Shown: in pieces, positions 49,824 through 57,037 of the stretch
Layout: each line of letters begins with the position of its first letter
Position numbering within the stretch: position 1 is the stretch's first letter
Notes under the pieces: generated by a model
What the model saw: only the letters and a program-made list of their open reading frames with translations
Told to the model about the DNA's origin: nothing
Database searches by the model: none
Source of the DNA: Rouxiella badensis
GTDB taxonomy: Bacteria > Pseudomonadota > Gammaproteobacteria > Enterobacterales > Enterobacteriaceae
Assembly: GCF_002093665.1 (NCBI RefSeq)
Contig: NZ_MRWE01000035.1
Location: forward strand, 1-58,236
Direction of reading: 5' to 3'
Length of the DNA: 58,236 bases
Made by a program: the position numbers and the translations under genes

Positions 49824-51977
49824 TTAACCGAGCTGCCCATTATCGAGATGCTTTACGCGGCGCTTAACCTCTTCCTGCTTACCGGCGTTGAAAGGACGCG
49901 CATCCGGGCTGCCGAGATAGCCGCACACCCGACGTGTGACCGACACCCTCGAGGCATCGTGATTGCCGCATTTCGGACAGGTAAATCCTTTGCTGGTACA
50001 GGAAAACTCGCCGGTAAAACCGCAATCGTAGCATTCGTCTATTGGCGTATTCGTGCCGTAATAGGGGACGCGGGTATAGCTGTAGTCCCAAACGTCTTCG
50101 AGCGCGCGCAGGTTGTGCTGCAGGTTGGGGTATTCGCCGTAGCAGATGAATCCGCCGTTGCTGACCGGGGGATAAGGCGCCTCGAAATCCAGCTTCTCAT
50201 ACGGATTGACCTTCTTCTCTACGTCGAGGTGGAAGCTGTTGGTGTAATAGCCTTTGTCGGTCACGCCTGGGATCATGCCGAATTCTGCGGTATCGAGTCG
50301 GCAGAACCGATCGCACAGGTTTTCGCTCGGCGTACTGTAGAGGCTGAAGCCGTAGCCGGTTTCCTGCTTCCAGGCCTCGGTGGCCGCCTTCAGTCGGGCA
50401 ACAATTGACACGGCTTTGTCGCGCAGTGCAGCGTTATCAAACAGATGCGCTTGGCCGCCATACAGCGCAGTGATAGTTTCGTGCACGCCGATATAACCCA
50501 GCGAGATGGAGGCCCGCCCGTTTTTGAAGATTTCGCTGATGTCATCATCGGCTTTCAAGCGCACGCCGCAGGCACCCTCCATATAAAGGATCGGCGCGAC
50601 GCGGGCTTTTACCCCGTCGAGTCGGGCGATACGGGTCATCAACGCTTTTTTGGCCAGCAGCAGACGCTGGTCGAGTAAATCCCAAAAGGCAGGTTCATTG
50701 CCTTTGGCTTCCAGCGCGATGCGCGGCAGGTTCAGGCTTATCACGCCAATGTTGTTGCGCCCGTCATGAACCTCTTCGCCGTGCTCCTGGTAAACGCCGA
50801 GAAAGCTGCGGCAGCCCATCGGGGTTTTAAACGAACCGGTGACCTTAACCACCTGATCGTAATTAAGAATATCAGGATACATACGCTTGCTGGCGCATTC
50901 GAGGGCGAGCTGTTTGATGTCATAATTGGCGTCGGCCGCCTTATGATTTATGCCGTCGCGAATGGCGAAAACCAATTTGGGAAACACGGCCGTTTTACGA
51001 TTTTTTCCTAATCCGGCGATACGGTTGCGCAGAATCGATTTTTGAATCAGCCGCGCTTGCCAACAGGTACCCAGACCAAAGCCAAAGGTCACAAACGGCG
51101 TCTGGCCGTTGGCGGTGTGAAGCGTATTAACCTCATATTCCAGCGACTGAAAGGCGTCGTAGCACTCTTTTTCTGTGAGCTGGTGGGCGTAGGCTTCAAC
51201 GTCGGAAATAGCCCACTGCGTTGCCGTTTTTCTATGCTTCTTAAAACTTTGCGTGACAAAGGGCGCTAGAATTTCGTCGATACGGTTGATGGTGGTTCCG
51301 CCGTAAATGTGGCTGGCAACCTGAGCGATAATCTGTGCCGTGACGGCGGTCGCGGTGGAGATGGACTTCGGCGTATCGATTTCCGCGTTGCCCATTTTAA
51401 AACCTTTATTCAACATGCCTTTGAGGTCGATGAGCATGCAGTTGAACATCGGGAAAAACGGTGAGTAGTCGAGATCGTGATAATGAATTTCGCCGCGCTC
51501 GTGGGCCAGCACCACGTCACGAGGCAGAATATGCTGACGCGCATAGTGTTTCGCCACAATCCCCGCCAGCAGGTCGCGCTGTGTGGGAATGACTTTGCTG
51601 TCCTTATTGGCGTTTTCATTAAGCAACGCGAGATTACTTTGCTCCACCAGTCCACGGATCTCCTGATTGAGACGGCTGCGCAATTCACGTTTGATGTCCC
51701 GGTCGTGGCGATACTCGATGTAGGCGCGCGCCAGCGGCTTATAGGGGCCTGCCATCAGCTGGTTTTCAACCGCTTCCTGAATCTCATGGATGTCGATGCG
51801 ATGTTTACCGCGCAGAGTCTCTGTCACCTCACTCGCCACGCGGGTGCAATATGCCATATCGTCGACGTTAACGGCGGCCGCCGCACGTTGCACCGCCTGC
51901 ATGATCAACTGCCCGTCAAACAGCACCTGACAGCCATCGCGCTTGATGACCAGCAGGCCTGAGTTCTCAAGTTTCAA
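49824..51977 (-). CDS. nrdD: Anaerobic ribonucleoside-triphosphate reductase NrdD
   Basis: NrdD reduces NTPs to dNTPs without oxygen. The 717-residue protein (712 in E. coli) has an N-terminal ATP cone (VIKRDGCQVLFDGQLIMQAVQRAA) and a zinc site CYDCGFTGEFSCTSKGFTCPKCG. The glycyl radical loop is RVCGYLGSPDARPFN with G686. The start is a TTG at 51977, preceded by AAGGGA; no upstream ATG competes. Tandem NrdR-type boxes lie just upstream. Confidence 0.96.
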   Translation of the reverse strand: MKLENSGLLVIKRDGCQVLFDGQLIMQAVQRAAAAVNVDDMAYCTRVASEVTETLRGKHRIDIHEIQEAVENQLMAGPYKPLARAYIEYRHDRDIKRELRSRLNQEIRGLVEQSNLALLNENANKDSKVIPTQRDLLAGIVAKHYARQHILPRDVVLAHERGEIHYHDLDYSPFFPMFNCMLIDLKGMLNKGFKMGNAEIDTPKSISTATAVTAQIIAQVASHIYGGTTINRIDEILAPFVTQSFKKHRKTATQWAISDVEAYAHQLTEKECYDAFQSLEYEVNTLHTANGQTPFVTFGFGLGTCWQARLIQKSILRNRIAGLGKNRKTAVFPKLVFAIRDGINHKAADANYDIKQLALECASKRMYPDILNYDQVVKVTGSFKTPMGCRSFLGVYQEHGEEVHDGRNNIGVISLNLPRIALEAKGNEPAFWDLLDQRLLLAKKALMTRIARLDGVKARVAPILYMEGACGVRLKADDDISEIFKNGRASISLGYIGVHETITALYGGQAHLFDNAALRDKAVSIVARLKAATEAWKQETGYGFSLYSTPSENLCDRFCRLDTAEFGMIPGVTDKGYYTNSFHLDVEKKVNPYEKLDFEAPYPPVSNGGFICYGEYPNLQHNLRALEDVWDYSYTRVPYYGTNTPIDECYDCGFTGEFSCTSKGFTCPKCGNHDASRVSVTRRVCGYLGSPDARPFNAGKQEEVKRRVKHLDNGQLG

Positions 51978-51999
51978 AATAGAAGTCCCTTCGATTAAA

Positions 52000-52015
52000 A
52001 CGCTATATATAGATT
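52000..52015 (-). promoter_or_regulatory. NrdR box (gene-proximal) of nrdD
   Basis: ACGCTATATATAGATT matches the core C-T-A-T-A-T-A-T-A-G of the NrdR box consensus (ACACTATATATAGTGT type). It is 23 bases upstream of the nrdD start. Confidence 0.7.
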
Positions 52016-52031
52016 AATAACGACAATATAC

Positions 52032-52047
52032 ACGCTACATATAGATT
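52032..52047 (-). promoter_or_regulatory. NrdR box (distal) of nrdD
   Basis: ACGCTACATATAGATT repeats the first box with one change in the core. It starts exactly 32 bases away, about three helical turns, the usual spacing of paired NrdR boxes. Confidence 0.68.
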
Positions 52048-52073
52048 TATTCCCGGGCTTAATGGGGCATTTT

Positions 52074-52087
52074 TTGACTTGAGACAA
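52074..52087. promoter_or_regulatory. FNR-like site upstream of nrdD
   Basis: TTGACTTGAGACAA matches 7 of 10 specified positions of TTGAT-N4-ATCAA. FNR activates nrdDG in E. coli. The match is moderate. Confidence 0.35.
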
Positions 52088-52251
52088 GGAAAATTGTTAT
52101 CGGAAATCTGCTGCTGAGAGCGCTTCAATCTGCTGCAAGTCCTGTCGATTTACTTCGCACAGAGTTAAAGCTTTTTCGATCTGTGGATAAAACCTACGCA
52201 TTGCGGTGAAGGCAAGGCGACAGGCCGGGCGACCGCGAGGGTGCTTTAGAG

Positions 52252-52290
52252 GGTTTAAGGAAGGTTTAGTGATGGTTTAGATATGGTTAA
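52252..52290 (+). promoter_or_regulatory. Four in-phase PhoP half-sites upstream of mgtA
   Basis: GGTTTA at 52252, 52263 and 52274 and GGTTAA at 52285 are each 11 bases apart, each separated by five bases. A PhoP box is normally two such half-sites. The last one ends 12 bases before the -10 box TATGAT, the spacing of PhoP-dependent promoters where the box replaces the -35. Confidence 0.82.
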
Positions 52291-52302
52291 TGTTATCAGG
52301 AG

Positions 52303-52308
52303 TATGAT
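52303..52308 (+). promoter_or_regulatory. -10 box of the mgtA promoter
   Basis: TATGAT, 12 bases after the PhoP half-sites. Transcription should start near 52315, giving a leader of about 265 bases, close to the length known for Salmonella mgtA. Confidence 0.7.
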
Positions 52309-52398
52309 TCGCGCACTTAATTGATTGAGATCAGTTCAGTTCGCGGCGTTTGCGCGACAATCCGCATCGCCGTTTATTAACCTACCGAGAAAAATTTT

Positions 52399-52434
52399 AT
52401 GGATCCCGACCCCGACGCAGTAAGTCCGTCTTGA
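52399..52434 (+). CDS. mgtL: MgtL-like leader peptide
   Basis: An 11-codon frame encodes MDPDPDAVSPS and stops at TGA just before the first leader stem. E. coli and Salmonella MgtL begin M-E/D-P-D/E-P. Such alternating acidic and proline codons destabilise the ribosome when Mg2+ is low and slow it when proline is low, which switches the leader RNA toward mgtA expression. The peptide here is shorter than the 17-residue MgtL and lacks its basic tail. The ribosome site is weak (GAGAAAAA). The role is inferred from composition and position. Confidence 0.7.
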   Translation: MDPDPDAVSPS

Positions 52435-52493
52435 TCCGGTAAGCACCTGCCTTTTCGCTGCTGCTTACCGGACAACATTTGGTAAGCAGCAGC
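52435..52493 (+). promoter_or_regulatory. Mutually exclusive stems in the mgtA leader (Mg2+-type switch)
   Basis: TCCGGTAAGCA (52435-52445) pairs perfectly with TGCTTACCGGA (52462-52472). GCTGCTGCTTACC (52457-52469), which overlaps the second arm, pairs perfectly with GGTAAGCAGCAGC (52481-52493). Only one stem can form at a time. The first starts directly after the stop codon of the leader peptide, so a ribosome finishing the peptide would block it. This is the layout of the mgtA leader with stems A and B. Confidence 0.78.
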
Positions 52494-52580
52494 CTGCTCT
52501 CTCTGATTGCATGCTCTGTTTTTTACACCCTTTGCCATGCCCACGGTGATTTTGTCGTGGGCGCAAGAAAGGTAAGAGCT

Positions 52581-55292
52581 ATGTTTAAAACTATGACTCA
52601 ACGACTGATCCACGTGTTCAGCCGTACTTTGCCGCTACGTCTTATCCGCCGTTCTCCGATGCTGGAAAATGCCCAGCCAAACGGCGGCAAAGACTTGCCG
52701 CCTTCTATTGTTCAACATTGCCAACACTGCGCGCGCGCCAGTGCCGAGCAGCTTTACGCCCAATTCAACAGCCATTTCGAGGGGCTGACAGAGCTTGAAG
52801 CGGAGGCCATTCGTGAACGCGTTGGCCCGAATCAGACCAACGACCAGCAACCGATGCCGTGGTGGCAACACCTGTGGATTTGCTATCGCAACCCGTTCAA
52901 CCTTCTGCTGACGATTCTGGCAGCAGTTTCATACGCCACTGAAGATATGAAGGCCACGCTGGTCATTGGCAGTATGGTGGTTATCTCTACCCTGATGCGC
53001 TTTGTTCAGGAGGCGCGCTCCAATAAAGCCGCCGATGCGCTAAAGGCCATGGTCAGCAATACGGCTACCGTGCTTCGCAGCGATACTCAAACCGGGCAAA
53101 GCCGCACCGTTGAATTACCTATCAATCAGCTTGTTCCCGGCGACCTAGTGAAACTCTCTGCGGGCGATATGATCCCGGCCGACCTGCGTATCCTGTCCGC
53201 CAAAGACCTGTTCATCAGCCAGGCGGCGTTGACCGGAGAGTCGCTGCCCGTTGAGAAGCAGGCCAATAGCCGCATGCCGGTTGACTGCGATCCTCTTGAG
53301 CAGGATACGCTGTGCTTTATGGGCACCAACGTTATCAGCGGTACGGCGTTGGCAATGGTTATCTCTACCGGTGCGCAGACCTGGTTTGGTCAGCTTGCCG
53401 AGCGCGTCATGAAGCAAGACGACCAGCCGAACGCCTTCCAGCGCGGCATCAGCAAAGTCAGCTGGCTGCTGATCCGCTTTATGATGGTGATGACGCCAGT
53501 GGTGCTGCTGATCAACGGCTATACCAAGGGTGACTGGTGGGAGGCGGCGTTATTCTCGCTGTCGGTGGCCGTAGGTCTGACGCCAGAGATGCTGCCGATG
53601 ATTGTCACCTCGACGCTGGCAAAGGGAGCCGTCAAACTTTCTCGTCAAAAAGTCATTGTTAAACATCTGGATGCCATTCAGAACTTTGGTGCGATGGATA
53701 TTCTGTGCACCGACAAAACCGGCACCCTGACGCAGGACAAAATCATTCTTGAGCGCCATACCGACGTATTGGGTACGCCATGTAATGATGTGCTGCATCT
53801 GGCGTGGCTCAACAGCCATTATCAAACTGGGTTGAAGAACCTGCTCGATGTCGCAGTGCTTGAGGGCGCTGAGGCGGTTGAAATGGAACAGAGACAGAAT
53901 CGCTATATCAAAATCGACGAGATTCCGTTCGACTTTGACCGTCGCCGTATGTCTGTGGTGGTGTCAGAGGCTGCTGATTATCATCGTTTGATCTGTAAAG
54001 GCGCGCTGGAAGAGATCCTGTCGATTTGTACGCTGGTAAAGCTCAACGATGAAACTGTCCCCTTGACCGCGCAGCTGCTGAGCCGTATTCGCGGTATCAC
54101 GGATGACCTTAATCAGCAGGGTCTGCGGGTGGTTGCGGTCGCGCATAAAGTCATACCTGCACGCACCCACGATTACGCGGTAGCGGATGAATCGAGCCTG
54201 ATCCTTGCCGGTTACATCGCGTTCCTCGATCCACCAAAAGAGAGCACGGCACCGGCTTTAAAAGCCTTGCAGCGTAAAGGTGTGACCGTCAAGATCCTGA
54301 CCGGTGACAACCCGCTGGTCGCGAGAAAAGTCTGTAAGGACGTAGGGCTCGAAGTTGACAATATTTTGACTGGCAGCGACGTTGAGAAATTGAGTGACGC
54401 TGAGCTGGCTGAGGTGGCAAGAAATACTCGCGTATTTGCCAAGCTGGCACCGCTGCACAAGGAGCGTATTGTGCGCGTACTGCGTGAGCAAGGGCACGTG
54501 GTCGGCTTTATGGGAGATGGCATTAACGATGCTCCCGCGCTGCGTGCCGCTGACATCGGCATTTCGGTTGATTCTGCCGTCGATATCGCCAAAGAGGCGG
54601 CCGATATCATCCTGCTGGAAAAAAGCCTGATGGTGTTAGAGCAGGGCGTGACAGAAGGGCGTCGCACTTTTGCCAACATGCTTAAGTACATCAAGATGAC
54701 CGCCAGCTCAAACTTCGGTAATGTTTTCAGCGTATTGGTTGCGAGCGCCTTCCTGCCGTTCCTGCCTATGCTGCCGTTGCATCTGCTGGTGCAGAACCTG
54801 ATTTATGATGTGTCGCAGGTTGCTATTCCTTTCGATAACGTCGACGAGGAGCAACTGTCTAAACCCCAGCGCTGGAACGCCGGCGATATTGGGCGTTTTA
54901 TGGTGTTCTTCGGTCCTATCAGCTCAGTGTTTGATATTCTCACCTTCTCGCTGATGTGGTGGGTGTTCAAGGCGAATACGCCTGAGATGCAGACTCTATT
55001 CCAGTCCGGCTGGTTCATCGAAGGCCTGCTGTCGCAGACGCTGATTGTACATATGATCCGCACCCGTAAAGTGCCATTTATTCAAAGCCGGGCTTCGTTG
55101 CCACTGTGCATCATGACACTGCTGGTAGTGATTACCGGTATCGGGATTATCTTCTCGCCGGTGGCCGGGTTCCTGCAACTTCAGGCACTGCCGCTCAGCT
55201 ACTTCCCATGGCTGATTGTGATTCTGGCGGCCTACATGGTGATGACCCAGGGCGTTAAAGGCTGGTTTGTGCGTCGTTACGGCTGGCAGTAA
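52581..55292 (+). CDS. mgtA: Mg2+-importing P-type ATPase MgtA
   Basis: MgtA brings Mg2+ into the cell at the cost of ATP. Starting at MFKTMTQRLIHVF the protein is 903 residues (898 in E. coli); the longer frame to 52479 runs through the leader stems and is rejected. Motifs: TGES actuator loop (AALTGESLPVEK), phosphorylation site CTDKTGTLTQD, KGALEE nucleotide-binding lysine, TGDNP and hinge MGDGINDAPAL. About ten transmembrane helices are seen. It stands alone, controlled by the PhoP sites and leader upstream, with a terminator downstream. Confidence 0.96.
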   Translation: MFKTMTQRLIHVFSRTLPLRLIRRSPMLENAQPNGGKDLPPSIVQHCQHCARASAEQLYAQFNSHFEGLTELEAEAIRERVGPNQTNDQQPMPWWQHLWICYRNPFNLLLTILAAVSYATEDMKATLVIGSMVVISTLMRFVQEARSNKAADALKAMVSNTATVLRSDTQTGQSRTVELPINQLVPGDLVKLSAGDMIPADLRILSAKDLFISQAALTGESLPVEKQANSRMPVDCDPLEQDTLCFMGTNVISGTALAMVISTGAQTWFGQLAERVMKQDDQPNAFQRGISKVSWLLIRFMMVMTPVVLLINGYTKGDWWEAALFSLSVAVGLTPEMLPMIVTSTLAKGAVKLSRQKVIVKHLDAIQNFGAMDILCTDKTGTLTQDKIILERHTDVLGTPCNDVLHLAWLNSHYQTGLKNLLDVAVLEGAEAVEMEQRQNRYIKIDEIPFDFDRRRMSVVVSEAADYHRLICKGALEEILSICTLVKLNDETVPLTAQLLSRIRGITDDLNQQGLRVVAVAHKVIPARTHDYAVADESSLILAGYIAFLDPPKESTAPALKALQRKGVTVKILTGDNPLVARKVCKDVGLEVDNILTGSDVEKLSDAELAEVARNTRVFAKLAPLHKERIVRVLREQGHVVGFMGDGINDAPALRAADIGISVDSAVDIAKEAADIILLEKSLMVLEQGVTEGRRTFANMLKYIKMTASSNFGNVFSVLVASAFLPFLPMLPLHLLVQNLIYDVSQVAIPFDNVDEEQLSKPQRWNAGDIGRFMVFFGPISSVFDILTFSLMWWVFKANTPEMQTLFQSGWFIEGLLSQTLIVHMIRTRKVPFIQSRASLPLCIMTLLVVITGIGIIFSPVAGFLQLQALPLSYFPWLIVILAAYMVMTQGVKGWFVRRYGWQ

Positions 55293-55307
55293 AATTTTGA
55301 TGTAACA

Positions 55308-55347
55308 AAGCCCCCACGGTTAGCCAACTGCGGGGGCTTTTTTTACA
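55308..55347. terminator. Bidirectional terminator after mgtA
   Basis: AAAGCCCCC and GGGGGCTTT pair, with further inner pairs, and are followed by Ts. An A-rich start on the other strand lets it serve the convergent nucleoside hydrolase gene, whose stop codon lies inside it. Confidence 0.8.
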
Positions 55348-56260
55348 AGCGACTTAAGCGCTCGGCCAGCATCTCCAGCAGGCGAGGATTATCGACTTCG
55401 GTCATAACATCAATATTGGTTGAATCATCGTCGAGGTGACGAGGCTTAACGGCAACCAGCGTCTGACCTCGGTGCTGGTCATCCTGATAGCTCACGCTGA
55501 TTTTCCCCGCGATGCCTGTAAACAGGCTAGGGTCGATAAGCCAGGCAATGACGCAAGGGTCGTGCAGGCAAGGATCGCTAACCCCATAGTTGCGCAGCAT
55601 GGCCGTTGCGGTCTTCAGTAAAGGATTCACCTGCTCTAGGGCATCAAGATAAGGGGCGTTTATCTTGGCTTGCAGGGTGACATCAAGACCAAACATCACC
55701 TGAGGAATACCCGCGCTCAGCACCACGTGTGCGGCCCAAGGGTCAACGTAGATATTGAATTCAGCAGTCGGGGAGACATTGCCCGGACAGAAAGCCGCAC
55801 CGCCCATAAATACCAGCCGTTTTATCTTCGGAACAATGGTCGGGTCTTTGATAATCGCCAGCGCAATGTTGGTCATCGGGCCGATAGGGCAGAGCGTGAT
55901 TTGGCCCGGTTCGGCGTGCAGGGTATGGATGATGAAGTCGACGGCGTGCTGAGGTTCCAGGCTAAAGGCAGGCTGAGGCAGCTTCACGTTCCCAAGCCCG
56001 TCATTACCGTGAACCGTGGTATGGATGCACTCGGCTTCAAGCATTGGGCGTGTGCATCCGGCATAGACTGGGATGTCTTCTCGGCCCGCAAGGGTACAAA
56101 TGCGACGCGCATTATAGGAGGTTCTTTCGAGCGAAACGTTGCCTGAAACCGTCGTGATACCGACCAGTTCAATCTCTTCTGGCGAGGCCAGGGCCAGCAA
56201 AATAGCCACCGCGTCATCAATGCCGGGATCGCAGTCGAGAATGATTTTATGTTGTGCCAT
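55343..56260 (-). CDS. Inosine-uridine preferring nucleoside hydrolase family protein
   Basis: This 305-residue nucleoside hydrolase splits ribonucleosides into base and ribose. The calcium and ribose site is DCDPGIDDAVAILLAL (residues 9-24). NxxAEFNIYVDPWAA, IGPMTNIAL and LHDPCVIAWL, with the late His-Asp pair, complete the active site. It is related to RihA, RihB and RihC but cannot be assigned to one of them. ATG start; preceded by AGGTGGC on the minus strand. Confidence 0.9.
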   Translation of the reverse strand: MAQHKIILDCDPGIDDAVAILLALASPEEIELVGITTVSGNVSLERTSYNARRICTLAGREDIPVYAGCTRPMLEAECIHTTVHGNDGLGNVKLPQPAFSLEPQHAVDFIIHTLHAEPGQITLCPIGPMTNIALAIIKDPTIVPKIKRLVFMGGAAFCPGNVSPTAEFNIYVDPWAAHVVLSAGIPQVMFGLDVTLQAKINAPYLDALEQVNPLLKTATAMLRNYGVSDPCLHDPCVIAWLIDPSLFTGIAGKISVSYQDDQHRGQTLVAVKPRHLDDDSTNIDVMTEVDNPRLLEMLAERLSRL

Positions 56261-56355
56261 GAGCCACCTTGCATAAGTTGTATGAACGTCTTGCTGCGCG
56301 TTAAGGCTATAAAATTAGACGCCTTATCGCGCACTGGCAACGCGTTTTTATGCTA

Positions 56356-56469
56356 TCACCGGTAGAGATTAAAACGCTGTTCGTTCAGCCAGACTGTGGC
56401 CTGGCTCATGAGTTTAGCGTCGCCCTGTAGGTTGGGGTTATTCAGCAACCATCGAAAAATAACTCTGAT
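56356..56469 (-). pseudogene. Short orphan coding fragment
   Basis: An open stretch of 37 codons with no start codon at its head, flanked by an in-frame stop on the left end of the reading, encodes WLLNNPNLQGDAKLMSQATV and then WLNEQRFNLYR before TGA-TAG. It looks like the C-terminal end of a protein whose start is gone. I do not recognise the family. It may be chance. Confidence 0.3.
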
Positions 56470-56488
56470 TCATCTCAACGCCGTCGGT

Positions 56489-56838
56489 TTAGAGTCGGTA
56501 TGCGTTTGGGGTGTGTTGAGAAATAAAGTCGACCCTAATGCCGGTAATGCCGTTAGCTAAGACCTCTTTAATCTTTTCAACAGACTGATTAATAGTGAGG
56601 TTGGGCTGCTTTGAGAGTCTAAGGGCTGTGATGGCGTGTTTACGATACTGGTCGGTTCCTGGCGCCTGTTTTAAATCCGCTGAGGCTTTTCTTGCCCCTG
56701 TCGGAGACCCTTGCATTTTCTCAGTGATATTTTGAATAGCCCTCGCTGGCTTGCCTGGCAAAGCGGGAAGTGCGCCCTATCGAGAGGGGCTTTAGCGGCA
56801 GGTTCAGGTGTGAGACTGCTGTGTTTCCAATTGCTCAT
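56489..56838 (-). pseudogene. Frameshifted gene sharing a domain with the gene at 57038
   Basis: One frame begins MSNWKHSSLTPEPAAKAPL followed by DRAHFP; after a one-base shift near 56765 the next frame continues PALPGKPARAIQNITEKMQ and runs to TGA at 56489. The second part contains RKHAITALRLSKQPNLT followed by INQSVEKIKEVLANGI. A similar module, KKAGIAIAKSVEKKYSI followed by DEAIAEIKKTLF, lies in the gene at 57038. Together about 116 codons remain. The family is unknown to me. It could also be a short separate gene starting at a TTG at 56761, but no ribosome site supports that. Confidence 0.5.
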
Positions 56839-57037
56839 AAATGTCCCGATACGATTTTTATCCCTTTCAAGTTCAGAATAAAGGCGCCTTAGGCTTTTTG
56901 TACTGGGGTATCCGTTGTTACATTAAGCGAGATGATATTTATACGATTGTGAGAACGTAGTCGACAGGTCATGGCGGCCACCAAATTTAAAAGTTATTTT
57001 TATATTAAATATTTTTTAATTATCGCAGTCGGTGTCA
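56839..57037. other. AT-rich non-coding stretch
   Basis: This spacer between the broken gene and the last gene is very AT-rich at its right side (TATTTTTATATTAAATATTT). No clear gene, terminator or repeat was found. Confidence 0.35.

Noticed and set aside
52479-52580. 34-codon extension of mgtA starting MVSSSLLSLIAC
   Set aside because: It lies over the arm of the second leader stem. The family start MFK has its own ribosome site (AGGTAAGAG).
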